Source of the DNA: Peronospora farinosa
Taxonomy: Eukaryota; Oomycota; Peronosporomycetes; Peronosporales; Peronosporaceae
Length of the DNA: 64,000 nt
Direction of reading: 5' to 3'
Assembly (NCBI GenBank): GCA_947646735.1
Contig: CANTFK010000836.1
Location: 233,709 to 297,708 of the forward strand
The notes under the pieces: model-generated
Database searches by the model: none
Told to the model about the DNA's origin: nothing
The model's input: only the letters and a program-made list of their open reading frames with translations
Position numbers and translations under genes: made by a program
Shown here: positions 31,481-42,837 of the stretch, in pieces
How positions within the stretch are numbered: position 1 is the stretch's first letter
How the letters are laid out: every line of letters begins with the position of its first letter

Positions 31481-31869
31481 GTTCGTACTTAACAATGCCG
31501 TACACGCGTCAACAGGTTTGACGACATTTTTAGTGAATTAGGCTCATCACCCTCGATTTACTACTCTTCTTGCCGTGGGTCATCCTACGGCACCTAGTGG
31601 CTCCCCTCGGGGAGAGATGGAGGTTATTAACAAGGATTGAGTGCAGCTCCCGGTATTTTTAGCGCTAATGTAGTAACCCGATCAAAGACGAAGACTGCTA
31701 CTTCGGCGCCACGTCACGTGGCGCTCCCTTTATCTTGATGGACTGCGCATACATTAATCGACAAGTCTTTGGGTAAGCGTTCACCTACTGCCAACTACGC
31801 GCCGATCGGCGCGATTAATCGATGACATGGCTGTGTCGGGAGCTTATACTTTAACGTCAAGCCATCACC

Positions 31870-32800
31870 CGGTTTGTACGCGACCCACTTCAGTCTGCAG
31901 TGTACCAGCATAAAGATAAGGCTGATAAACATGGCAGAGGGGGCCATGAGCAATTTCAAGATGTCCGACTGTATATTATTGTCTACAGAAGGTCTAAGGG
32001 TATCAGAGATTACTAACCTGGGCGCGAGTAAACTCGCGCCACGCTTCATCGGACCATTCAAGGTTTAAAGGCGATCGGTGAAGCCTACACATTGAACTTT
32101 CCTCGTCATTGCGACTACACCCGACGTTCTGCATCAGGCGGCTAAATAAATATCACCCAGTTACACTTCACGGCTTGGCTCCGATGCCGGCTTCAAGGGT
32201 CCGTAAGTCGATCAGACTCTCTGTCGTGCTCGACGCGCCAATGACATCTGGCGCAGCTGCGTTTTCGTCTGTGCACGAAAAAGTACCTGGCGTTTCTAAA
32301 ACATTCAATGTTCGAGCAGTCCACAGTTCGACTACCGGATCTCATCACGACCGTTTGGCCTATGTATCCGCTCTAGGGCAGCCTCAATTTCCAGCTAATC
32401 ATTTGCAGCCTTGTTTGAGCCTGAACAATATCGTCCTGGGCAACCAGGACGCCAGCATTACCATCGCAAAGGCCCACCAGCGCTTGTAGATGCGGAAGGG
32501 CAGGTACGCCAGATCGTGAACCGCATTATGGGTCACGAGGACCCAGAAGCGCGCGATTCTATCCGCGCAAAGGCATCGTATACGCTGACTTGGGTCTCAC
32601 CCGAGCAGGATACGTAGGAACTGCTTTCATCGCTTCATTGTGACGTTTCGTATGTTGTTCGGTCATACGAGTCCACCAAGTCGATTAACTGCGATGCTAG
32701 CGCGAGCGTGAATGCTCTCGTGATGAACGAGAATGGTGGGGAGACCCACGATGTCATGAACGAGAAAGAGAACGTGAGCGAGAACGTCGTGTAAATATAT
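31870..32800 (+). pseudogene. element B integrase C-terminus and chromodomain-like tail
   Basis: GASKLAPRFIGPFKV and LHPTFCIRRLNKYHP are the integrase C-terminal motifs. GPPALVDAEGQVRQIVNRIM matches by eye the start of the element C chromodomain (PPVLVDTEGNTRFLAGRLL). An acidic tail follows up to about 32794. Several frame changes. Confidence 0.7.
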
Positions 32801-32801
32801 A

Positions 32802-33354
32802 TCACCGAATACGAGACGAGAACCTCGCAGAAGGGCGGATAGGAGAACGTGTCGCTGACCATTCAGCGGCAATTGACTTCACTGCTAAAAGTGGCGTTGC
32901 CAGCGGGGTGTAACACACAATAACTGTAATTCTCCGTTCGCTCAGGCTGCGCTCATACTTCGCTATCCAACAATGTTCGCGTTCGATGAATGGATACTCA
33001 GCGATGTGTCGTCGCCAATTATCGTAAGATGGACGTGGCATGGATTCGCAAACTTGGCATCCTTCGTTGAAAATGAACGAAGCAGAGTGGGACCTCATTC
33101 CAAGCATTCTAACACACCTTCTGGCGTAGAGCGTCGATTGAGTGATCAGCGCGATGGTCCTCTCGATTGGCAAGCCAAAATTGGAAGCTGCTACCATCCT
33201 CGAGCATCCGATTCGAACGTCGGATCAAGGCGCACCAGGAATTTTGTAGGGCCACGTATGCAATCTCAATCAAGACCCTTTCCATGCAGTTTTCGAATAC
33301 CCGGAAGTAGTCCCGCATCTTTTCCAGTGAGTCTGGAGCGCGAACTCCGGACAA
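32802..33354 (-). other. antisense open stretches at the 3' end of element B
   Basis: Two overlapping minus-strand frames (33354-33109, 33197-32802), one with a helical-looking stretch (LEKMRDYFRVFENCMERVLI). They lie between the pol tail and the right LTR, where element C has its antisense ORF. I see no sequence similarity to that ORF, so only the position is suggestive. Confidence 0.3.
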
Positions 33355-33541
33355 GTCATACAGCGCCTAAGAAATGAGTTGTTGCGCCATAATGTTGGTG
33401 ATTGCACTCCCGCTGATAGTGCTGGAGAGTTCTGAAGTGTTGGGAGTCGTGTGTTCGTACATTGCTAGGTGCGATTGTGAGTGCTGGAGTTTCGACCGTC
33501 TCTCACTCACGGATGATTAGTGCTATTTATTAAAGGGCTGA

Positions 33542-33826
33542 TGTTATGGGCAACATTTCATATATAACGCAAACAGAAATAACAATTATATGTATAGGCA
33601 AGTGCTGTGCCCGAATAGCGTGCAGTGCGTAGCAACTTATTGTTGTCTTATAATTGGGGCCTAAAGACTCAATATGAACCAACGATAAATCACCCTGGAA
33701 ATGAGTGGTTCCCGAAAAGCTGGAATACGGTTGTACTAGCTCGATTAATTACAAATCTTTAAAATTGCTACTAACTAAAAACAAAACAGACCAGAAAAAA
33801 TTACTGAACACCTAATCCTTGGGTTT
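33542..33826 (+). repeat. right LTR-like repeat of element B
   Basis: Begins TGTTATGGGC and parallels 28270-28553 throughout (catatataacgcaaacag, ggggcctaaag, aatgagtggttcccgaaaagc). Ends near 33826, where RT sequence of the older copy starts. Confidence 0.65.
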
Positions 33827-35640
33827 ACGACAGCCCGACCTTTTGTGTGCGTAAAGCAAAAGGTGGTTGGCGCGTGGTTTACGCGTGCAATAAGCTATAC
33901 ACACGCTTGCGCAAACACCGATCCCGCGGAAATATGCCTTATTAAACTCAATATCATTGTTTGTAGAATATGAGAGATAATTACTATGTGGTGATTGTGA
34001 CTGAGACCGATGTAGCCAAGACGGCAGTAAACACTCCAAGAGGCATACTGTGGGAGTGGCTAGTGATGTCTTAAGGGTCGAAAAGCGCACCAACCTCTTT
34101 GGTGCCACATGTGACGCGTCGGCACCGTGCCTACGTGTCTTATTACTCTGAAGATGTGTTCGTTCATAGTAAAGCTGAGAGAATGGGATGTGCGAGATCA
34201 AGTCAGACAAGCGTCATTTACACGCTGTGTGGCAGAGTCTGGGTGACGTTTAACTGTATGACAACTTGCAAAATGCGTCATGGGGGTCCCAGCGATACCA
34301 GTTCCGTGTTGCATCGTGGGTGCACAAGTTGTATGAGCAGACCTAGAATATGTTAAGACCATCAAGAAATGGTCAGTTATACGACCTTTGTCATTTCCTT
34401 GGACTTTCTAAGAACAGCAAAATTGTGCGAAGCAGACTAAGCCATTGTCTGGCCTCCTTATAAAAGACGCCAAGTGGACTTAGTCGAAGAAACAAGTAGA
34501 TGCGCTCACTTCATTGAAACAGTCTCTTGTATAGCACCATTCTTGGCATTGCCAGACGCGAATATCAATCGGTGTCTCGATGCAAGTATCTTCGCCTCGG
34601 CAGCGCGCTCATGCAGACGGAGAACGACGATGTTGACCTTGTTATCTCGTACAGCCCCGGTTTTTGAAAGCGGCGGAATTGAATTACCTTGTGCGTGACA
34701 AGGAGCTGTTCTCAAACTAAGTATGCTCTTGTCAATTTTTCGAGTGCATTTGTTGGGCACCGAGCCATTTGTGGTTTACACGGAGTACAAATCACTGCGA
34801 ACTGCGATAAACTCACCGCACGCATCGCCTAGTATTAAGAAATGGCTTACATGCTTCTACGAATTTAATTTTATAGTCGAATACAAGTCGGGTAAGTCGA
34901 ATGTTTTGACTGTCGCGGGGACCGCCCAGACCAGACTTCGATACACGACACCAGGAAAGTGTGTCTCGGACTAAGGCGCAAGTTGAGTCGTCAACGCTGG
35001 CAGCCATGAGGGTCTCCCAATATTTTGTCCTCCGCGATAAAGGCTAGCTACAGTCAGGACGAACAGTGTCGTCTGCTGTTATATAACTTCAGTGTACTTT
35101 TCTCTCGCACCTGAGAGCGAAGCTAAGTCGCTTTAGTTAGCGAAGGTCGATAATGGTATCAGTTGCAGCTTTGTAATCCGTTGCGAGTAAATGTACAAAT
35201 CTCAAACTTAAAATTATTGACAAGCTCCATGATGTGAACATCTGGGCAGTGAGCAGGCATTCTTACGAGTGTCAGACGACTTTTGATCACCGCACCTATT
35301 TACGTCCTGCAAAGAGTGCGCACTTCTCGACGATGCAGATTAATATGCTAATCATTGAATCACTGCCTAACCTTTGATTGCTGGAAGTCTGTCAACTTGG
35401 ACTGCATGTTTGGTACACTGCCTGACCATAAAGGTAACTAGGCTCGTTGTGTATTTGCTGACAGAGTGAGCAAGATAATGCAGTCGAAATCATGTAGCAC
35501 CAAGATCTCAGGCAAGGAGGCATATCTCTTGTTTCTAAATCACGTGGAGTGACAAAACGGAGTACCAATTCCATAGTACTGTACCGGGATCCGCGATATA
35601 CGTCAGGTTTTCGCGTCATGTGTTTTAGCTGCTGGGTACA
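33827..35640 (+). pseudogene. old Gypsy copy, RT - RNase H - integrase part
   Basis: Follows element C in order: RT (cagcccgacc...gtgcgtaaagcaa at 33830, gggagtggctagtgatgtc at 34050, the YYSEDVFVHS remnant of the FDD box near 34140), RNase H (LLGTEPFVVYTEYKSLRTAI, VEYKSGKSNV near 34880) and the integrase core (ccgggatccgcg near 35585). It is riddled with stops and indels. The RNase H-integrase part (34541-35532) is also found inverted at 45232-46223. Confidence 0.82.
34541..35532 (+). repeat. left arm of 992-bp inverted repeat
   Basis: Reverse complement of 45232-46223 with scattered differences. Both arms carry the same lesions relative to element C (for example NVLTVAGTAQTRL where element C has NVLANALSRRP), so they are copies of one already decayed Gypsy fragment, not independent elements. 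Confidence 0.9.
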
Positions 35641-36297
35641 TGCCGATCATTGATCATCTAGACACCACCCACGTCTAGGCAAAGCTTGCCGCGCATGAAC
35701 TTCGATTTGGAGAGTGCGTGGGAAATATTGTGTGAGATACTCGCTCCTCCTTCACGCTACACTGCTTTCGCTAATCCAGCCGGATTGGTGTAGTGATAAT
35801 AGCGGGTGTAACTACTCGTAAGCGGCAACTATCCCACGCATGTCGGCTTGTAATGCATCACCAGGATCCTAAAAAAAGCCTGGGATATACACGCTAGAAA
35901 ACAACAATTTGAAGCTTCTGCTTCTACCGGCGGTGGGCAAAATACTTCCCACAAGACAAACGTATGTTCTTTACGGCCACCAACGTCGGTGCTAATAATG
36001 CACACCTACTTGCGGCTCACAGTTTAACTGCACAGACGCAGACGCATGGCTCTGCTGAAGATATTGATATTGTGACCCTCAAAATCGAGTTGATTAATTG
36101 ACCTAGGCGTTACGCGACTCCTCATGAATGATCGCAGGGTTATGACCGGGTCGACTAAATCGAGCGCTTGGACTCGCGTCAAACGCGCAGCGCTCCTCGC
36201 TCTCCAAGCCCGTTGCCACACGGAGGCACCGGCCGGCGGGGAGTCACCCCTTTTCTCGTCGCCTATATAGCCACGGCGTTGGCGTCGTGATCGATCG
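35641..36297. other. flank of element C, degenerate sequence
   Basis: No gene supported. It may contain the decayed integrase C-terminus of the old copy. GATCG at 36293-36297 is the left copy of the element C target duplication. Confidence 0.5.
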
Positions 36298-36888
36298 TGT
36301 AACGGGCTCAACGTTAACGTACCCGTTAAGTATGCGATACATAACGGGCAGGTCTTAAAAGGTACGTAAGTGTCGCTCAGGTGAGACACACCATGTGTCA
36401 CACCCTTGCGTATGTGATATACACTAGGTGTATTCACATTAATGGGGATGACGCCCAGCTGGGACTAGGCGTCATCAAATGACGTCAGTCAGTTACGTCA
36501 TTGAGCGAGCTTGAATATATTTAAACTCGCACGTTGGGATGCGCATCTATAGAGATGGCACCCATCATTACATATTAACCAATCGGTAGTTAGATTTATA
36601 TTTAGTTAAATCCTATTAAATATAAATAAGTCTTGAATTTTCATAAACACCGAAGGATCACGCACGAGAAGCTGAAAAGCTTTTACGTGACGTCGGTGCC
36701 TTCTTGTTTTAGAAGTTCGCTGCACTCTCGCTTAAGCGAGAGGCAACTGGTGGTACGACTGCTTAAGCAGTCGACCAACCTCCTAAACACCCTCGCACGC
36801 GAAGGTAAGACGGTCTAACCGCTTCCTCGCTTGTGCTGAAGGTGTGTGCTAGTAGCACGATGCAACTTCGTAGAAGTTTCCGTCTACA
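36298..36888 (+). repeat. 5' LTR of element C (591 bp)
   Basis: TGTAACGGGC ... CCGTCTACA. It differs from the 3' LTR by one missing base (near 36315) and three substitutions close to the right end (around 36860 and 36878). It contains perfect palindromes ctctcgcttaagcgagag and gactgcttaagcagtc. Confidence 0.96.
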
Positions 36889-36890
36889 CT

Positions 36891-36908
36891 TGGTAGCACT
36901 AGTAGTCC
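36891..36908 (+). other. primer-binding site of element C
   Basis: TGGTAGCACTAGTAGTCC, starting two bases after the LTR. TGG pairs with the tRNA CCA end. The first ten bases are identical to the primer site of element A and nearly so at 27361 in the old copy. Confidence 0.75.
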
Positions 36909-36936
36909 TTCCCACGACCCGTCTCTCTGAGCGTGC

Positions 36937-37910
36937 GTGTGGTTGAGATGGTCCTTAAAAAGGACTGGAGTGACTTCCCTCACCTCCCAACATTATAGGG
37001 AGTTGGCAGGGCATATGGCGCAGGGACTTGGTGAACAAGCCCTGGATAACCTCTTGCATTGTCCTCTTGAGCAATATGTTGCTCAGTTGGATCAATTTGA
37101 GGCGTCTGTTCTCGGACAAAGAAGAAACGCGTCCGAGGTAAAATGCCAAGCTACGACTTAGTCCATTAATAAGACTCAGGATGAGCTTAGGCTTGAGCAG
37201 GCACGTAATGAGGCGCTCAATAGAACATGTTGAGACGCTCTCTGCCCGGCCTGCTCAACCGAGGCCCATTCGGATGAACCCTCCGAAGTTCGATGGAACT
37301 ACCCCTCACACGATTGTTCGCTGGCTATTAGCATTTGAGCAATGTGGAGTGGCGCAGCTCATCGAAGATGACACCAGAATGGTGTCGTATGCCATGTCCA
37401 ATTTGTGTGGCAAAACGTCAGAGTGGGCGTACTCTGCGCTGATGGCAAATGCTGATCCATTTCCATTATAAGAGATCTTTAAGTCTAAATTTCGCGCCAT
37501 GTGTCATCCGCCTAACAACGAAGTGTTGCTTATGGCGCGCTTCTTTGGAGCACGACAGGCGAAACGCTCTCTGCAAGAATTTGTGCAGGAAATGCGTTCG
37601 CTGTCGGCGTCCGTTAATGGGGAACCGATACCGGAACACATTAAGGTGCCTACGTTCATGAACGGACTACGGCACGGCCCATCGCGTCAGGCCCTTTAAA
37701 GAAAGGTGCCAGCGACGATGGAAGAGGCAATTGACATTGCCTTAGTTGAGGAGCAATCCTACAACAGCGCCTCGGCGACAGCCTATTACAGGCCGTCGGC
37801 TGAGAAGTCTGATGCCACTCCTATGGAGCTAGGCAATGCAGACGTGGTCTGCTACAAGTGTGGCAAGCGAGGCCATATGATGGCTCGCTGATATACCAAA
37901 CTTGCTGCTG
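36937..37910 (+). pseudogene. element C gag with stops, truncated zinc knuckle
   Basis: Coiled N-terminal part (EQYVAQLDQFEASVLGQRRN), then a capsid-like region (MNPPKFDGTTPHTIVRWLLA, SYAMSNLCGKTSEWAYSAL, FMNGLRHGPSRQ) and a nucleocapsid box CYKCGKRGHMMAR in which the codon for the fourth ligand (Cys) is a TGA stop (37889-37891). Further in-frame stops lie at 37469-37471 and 37697-37699, and the N-terminal part is in a different phase. The gag of this copy cannot be made whole. Confidence 0.85.
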
Positions 37911-37969
37911 ATGCCAAGGCCCAGCAAAAAGTCTCCCTACCCGAAAAGTGGTTTGAAGAACCGTGCACG

Positions 37970-38650
37970 TTGCACGGGTTCAGATTTCGATCCCCGACAA
38001 GTCGGGAAATGCGGGAGCGCAGTAGGGGTGGGATGCCTACTGTCGCGGACTTTGAAGCTACCCTTAAGTTCAGAGTGATCGAACAAATGGGTAGCATAGT
38101 CCCTGAGGTTCCGAAAGGTCGGACCTCAACCCTTTTGGTCTATAGCGCTCGAGTACGAGGCTATGACCAAGTGATGACCCTTCTCGTGGATTCGGGTGCA
38201 TCACAAAACTGTGTGAACCTCGCGGCTCTGAAAACGAGACCGGCGAGTTATGAGTCGCTTTGCCAGGATGGCAAGCGAAAAGAGGCGATCATTCGTTTAT
38301 CGAACGGCGCGCTCGTTAAATCGGAGGGAGTTCAAGTTGAGCTCGCCTTCAGTTTCAGTGACTTCTCTTGTAAAGAGAAGTTCACAGTGCTAGGTATGGA
38401 GAGTCCGTATGACCTCAGCCTAGGCATGCCTTGGTTGGCTAAACACCAACCATGGATTGACTGGCGTACACGCACAGTTGCTAGTTCTACGCAAGACACC
38501 GAAAAAAAGGATGTGTTGTTGCGAGAGGCTTATGTGGCTGAAGCTGTGTCCAACACAGTCGAGGTTGCGATGACAATATGTAACTCGACATCAGGTACTA
38601 CCCAGTTCATTGATCCTGGGGCAGTTGAAAGTGCGCTGACAGGATGTTAG
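37970..38650 (+). pseudogene. element C aspartic protease region
   Basis: LLVDSGASQNCVNLAAL is the retropepsin active site. IIRLSNGALVKSEGVQVELA and FTVLGMESPYDLSLGMPWL are the flap and second-half motifs, and HQPWIDWRTRTV follows. Ends with a stop at 38648-38650; a spacer frame then leads towards RT (38651-38953). Confidence 0.88.
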
Positions 38651-39009
38651 GTGATACAAATTCTTACCCATCTCGAGGAGACTGGTGTAGTGAATGGAAA
38701 GATGACAAGTCGTCATGCGTCCGATAGTCCTGCACAGAGCCTAGAGCCTGTGGCAGTTGATGGTGGGCTGACAGGAAGTCAAGCGCCACAAGAACCGGCA
38801 CAGATCCATGAGCCTGGTGCGGTTGGAAGGAGTGCGTTAGCTGAAATAACAACGACACCTTCTTCCAGGTCAAAGGTCGTGGTGACTCGAAGAACGAGCA
38901 CCAGTCGTATTAAGACGATCAAGGGCACGTCGAAACGAGTGACTTTTGGATAAGTCTCGGTTCAAGAGGACGGACCTACGAACGAGTTGTTCGAGGCCGT
39001 CGAAGACAA
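38651..39009 (+). pseudogene. element C spacer before RT
   Basis: Low-complexity Pro/Ser/Thr spacer with two or three imperfect copies of an (A)SDSPAQSLEPVAV / QIHEPGAV type unit, then a basic stretch (SKVVVTRRTSTSRIK). It ends in TAA at 38951-38953, shortly before the frame that enters RT. Confidence 0.6.
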
Positions 39010-40187
39010 ATGCTGGAGGCATCCTCAGTTGAGGTGCTCCAACTTGTCTTGGCATCTGCCGAGGAGATAGTAAATCTCTTGGAGATGACGTGGGATCTGT
39101 TCCTGTCCGACTTAAAGGAAGGAAAGATCCACGAGATAGTCTCACCAGTTCCAGAAGAGAACGTGGTGGACTGTTGCTCTTCATCCACAATGGGTGAGAG
39201 CGTCTTGGAGACCGACAAGAAGAAACGGTTCGCTGCTCAAGGCTGGGAAGCCTTGAAGGACAGCCCGTTCTATGATATTCTGTGGAAACACCGTGATGTG
39301 TTTCCAGCAGAAGTGCCGAGCCGCCTACCGGCCGATAGGGGCATCAGGCACGAGATTGACCTGGAGCCTGGCACCAAGTATTGTGTGACCAGGCAATGGC
39401 CGTTGCCGAAGGAACAAGTCGATTACATCGATAAGTTCTTCGACAAGCGAGCTAAGGCGGTACATGTACGTGAGAGCAAGTCGCCTCACTGCAGCCCGAC
39501 CTTCTGTGTGCGTAAAGCAACAGGTGGATGGCGCGTGGTTCATGCTTATAATAAGCTGAACACGACCACCATCCCGGCTCAAACGCCGATCCCGCGGAAA
39601 GATGTCTTGTTGAACTCCATGGGAAAGTCAACTATCTTTTTCGCGTTGGATCTGGAGGATGTCTACTATCAAGTTCTCATGAGAGATACTGATGTAGCCA
39701 AAACGACAGTAAGCACCCCAAGCGGTATGTTGTGGGAGTGGCTTGTGATGTCACAAGGGTTGAAAAATGCTCCAGAAACATTCAACCGAGTGGTGGCTCA
39801 CGTGCTGCGTCAGCACCGTGCCTACGCGCCCCATTACTTTGACGATGTATTCGTGCATAGTAGGGCGGATGACGGCCTGAGCGCAATAGAGTCGTACAAG
39901 CGTCATTTAGACGCTGTGTTGCAGACTATGTGTGACGCCCAATTATACGTAAACTTGCAGAAGTGCGTAATAGGGGTCCCCGAGATACCTGTACTGGGCT
40001 GTATTGTTGGTGCACACGGTGTACGAGCAGACCCAGAAAGGTAAAGGCTGTAAAGGAATGGCCAGTCCCACGTAATGTGAAGGATCTGCGCCAATTCCTT
40101 GGGCTCGCTACTTACTTGCATAAGTACAGCAAGAATTATGCAGAGCAGACTAAGCCATTGTCTGCTCTTTTGAAAAAGTATACATAA
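39010..40187 (+). pseudogene. element C reverse transcriptase
   Basis: Clear Ty3 RT: WRVVHAYNKLNTTTIPAQTP, FALDLEDVYYQVLM, MSQGLKNAPETFNRV and the catalytic YFDDVFVHSR. The frame shifts near 40040 (after GVRADPE) and resumes with KVKAVKEWPVPRNVKDLRQF and LATYLHKYSKNYAEQ. LEDVYYQ replaces the usual L(M)DGFYQ. Confidence 0.92.
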
Positions 40188-40660
40188 TGGACTTGGTCAA
40201 AGGAACAAGAAGATGCGTTCACTTCAGTGAAGCAATCTCTTGTAGAGGCACCGGTCTTGGCATTGCCAGACGCGGATAAGACCTTTAGCGTCGTCTGCGA
40301 TGCAAGAAATTTTGCAATCGGCAGCGCGCTCATGCAGAAGGATGACAGCGGCATTGAACGTGTCATTTCGTATCAGTCTCGTCTTTTGAAAGCATAGCGC
40401 TGAATTACCCTGTGCATGACAAGGAGATACTTTCAATTCAGTATGCCCTTGTAAAGTTTCGGGTGCACCTCTTGGGCACCGAACCATTTGTGGTTTATAC
40501 GGATCACGCATCACTGCGGACCGCTATAAATTCATCGCACCTCTCGCCAAGAATGGCTAGATGACTGACAGTCTTCTCTGAATTTAATTTCAAAGTTGAA
40601 TATAAGCCGGGTAAGTCGAATGTCTTGGCTAACGCGTTATCGCGCAGACCAGACTTCGAG
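40188..40660 (+). pseudogene. element C RNase H
   Basis: FSVVCDARNFAIGSALMQKD (catalytic Asp region), then LLGTEPFVVYTDHASLRTAI and VEYKPGKSNVLANALSRRP. Interrupted by stops near 40185, 40396 and 40562. Confidence 0.85.
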
Positions 40661-42837
40661 GCAAGACACCAGGAAAGTGTGTCTCGTGCGAAAGCACAAG
40701 TTGAGTCGTCAACATTGGCAGCCATGAAGGCCTACCATGTGATGAGCTCAATGGCCTCCGATATAAAGAAGTGTTACAGTCAGGACGAACATTGTCGCCT
40801 GCTGTTGGATCATTTTGGTGGAAGAAAGGTTACCCTTCCGTCGCACCTCAAAGCGAAACTAAATCGCTTTAGTTACAGTGATGGCCTGTTATGGCATCAA
40901 CTGTCACCCTGTGATCCCTTGAGAATCTATGTCCCTCATGACACAGATCTCAAGCTGATGATACTTCACGAATGCCATGATGCGCCATCTAGTGGGCATC
41001 TGGGCCGTGAAAAGACATTCTTACGAGTGTCAGAGGAATTTTGGTGGCCCCACCTATATCGGTGGGTGGCCAACTATATTCGCTCTTGCGAAGAGTGTCA
41101 GCGCATAAAGCCTGCACCATTTAGCATGGCGCTATTGAGACACTGCCGATTCTAAGTGAATGCTGAAAGTCGGTCAGTTTGGAATTCATGTTTGGCTTAC
41201 CGCCTTACCATAAAGGCAGGACGGGGCTCGTCGTCTTTGTAGACAGAATGAGCAAGATGGTGCATTTGGCACCATGTAGCACCAAGATCTCAGGAAAAGA
41301 GGCTGCCCTCTTTTTTCTGGATCACGTGTATCGACTACACGGGATGACCGAGTCCATAGTATCGGACCTGGATCCGCGTTTTACGTCGGGTTTTTGGCGC
41401 CATGTGGTTGATCTGCTGGGATGCAAGCTCCACATGTTAACCGCTGATCGTCCCCAGACTGATGGCCAAACAGAACGGGCCAATCGAGTCGTGGCGGATG
41501 TGTTGCGTACAGTAGCGACTCCCAAAGAATGGAGCAAGCAATTGCCATTCGTGGAGCTCGCTATTAGTAACAGTGTTTACGCCAGTACGGGTGAAACACC
41601 GTTTTACATTAACGGACTGCGTCATCCTCGAACGCCAGTCTCGTTTGTACGCAGCCCGAGTCTTAGTGGGGGAGGTCCCCTCACTTCGCTCGGTGCGAAT
41701 GCCAAAGAGGGCCAAGGTTGCACTAGTGACACTGCTAATTATGCAGTGGTAACGACACCTATAGGTGTCACAGAGGAGACACGTCAAGAAATACCAGTGC
41801 TCCTTGACGATGACACTATAGTGTTATCAACAGCGTCGACTTATGACAGACCTCTTGGGGGTGTCATAGGCGTGCTGGATGCTAAAAGCGTGAGCGAAGC
41901 TCAGCGCTTTGTGGATGAGCGATTAGCCATCACACGTAAAGTCCGTGACGCGATGGCAAGCGCACAGGACAAGCAAAAACAATATGCAGACCAGCATGGT
42001 CGCAAAAACCATGAACACTTTAGTGTTGGGGACAAAGTGCTGTTAAGTATTGCTACCCTACCTAAACATGCAATCTCTGTACTACCTGGTGGTACTACTA
42101 AGCTATTGAACCGATTCATTGGGTCCTTTACAGTAGTTGAAGAAGTTGAAGACCTATATTATAGGCTCACTCTCCCACCGTATATGAAGACGCACCCTGT
42201 ATTTTACGTGGGTCGTTTTCGGCATTTGGATCCACAAGAGATCACATATCCGCATCATTCTAACGAGACCGATGGTGAAGTCGATTGTGAGTCGATCGTC
42301 ACGGCCAATCAGGCGACGAGGAAGCCGATAGGCTCCCCGTATACGAACGAGGCGCTAGAGGATTCGGCGATCGAGGAGGACTCCACGTTTGACGAGTGTC
42401 TCTCATCACCAGTCGCTATAAAAGATCCAACCGAGGCTTCAGGCGGTCATACCCCTGACGGTCCCTCGTCCTCACATCGCGCAGATCCGAGGTCAGTCGC
42501 GAGACGTTACTCTCGAGATCTGCCACCTGCCTCTTCAGCGTAGCGGACTCAGCCTGCGACTGAACAGCAGCAGGGTAGGCAGCCGCGAGTAGGTGGGCGT
42601 AATCGCCACTCCTATCGGGTGCCACCTGTGTTGGTGGACACGGAAGGGAATACGCGCTTCCTTGCTGGAAGGCTGTTGGCCCACCGGTTTGTGAAGCGAA
42701 AGCTTCAGATCCTTGTCCAGTGGAAGGGTCACCCAACGAGCTTTGACTCATGGGAGCCTGTGGAAGCTTTACGCGTCGACGTGCCTGGGCTGGTGGCTGA
42801 TTATGTGAAGCAGCACCAGCTGGAGTCTTTCTTCTAA
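40625..42837 (+). pseudogene. element C integrase and chromodomain
   Basis: Zinc-binding domain HECHDAPSSGHLGREKT ... CEECQRIK, core with MEFMFGLPP in place of MDFxFGLP (the first catalytic Asp position reads Glu), VSDLDPRFTSGF and DRPQTDGQTERANRV with its Glu helix region. The C-terminal domain has FSVGDKVLLS and HPVFYVGRFRHL. The frame breaks between 41155 and 41179, and a TAG at 42541-42543 precedes an in-frame chromodomain (FLAGRLLAHRFVKRKLQILV, WKGHPTSFDSWEP) ending at 42837. Chromodomains direct chromovirus integration towards marked chromatin. Confidence 0.92.

Larger units (their letters stand above)
28270..33826 (+). mobile_element. decayed Ty3/Gypsy element B inserted in the old copy
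   Basis: Two diverged direct repeats (28270-28553 and 33542-33826) bound a segment with gag, RNase H, integrase and chromodomain-like remnants, all on the plus strand. A large deletion joins gag directly to RNase H near 30490. The flanks on both sides are fragments of an element C-like Gypsy, so B landed in it. No clear target duplication is visible, so the edges are approximate and later rearrangement is likely. Confidence 0.65.
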
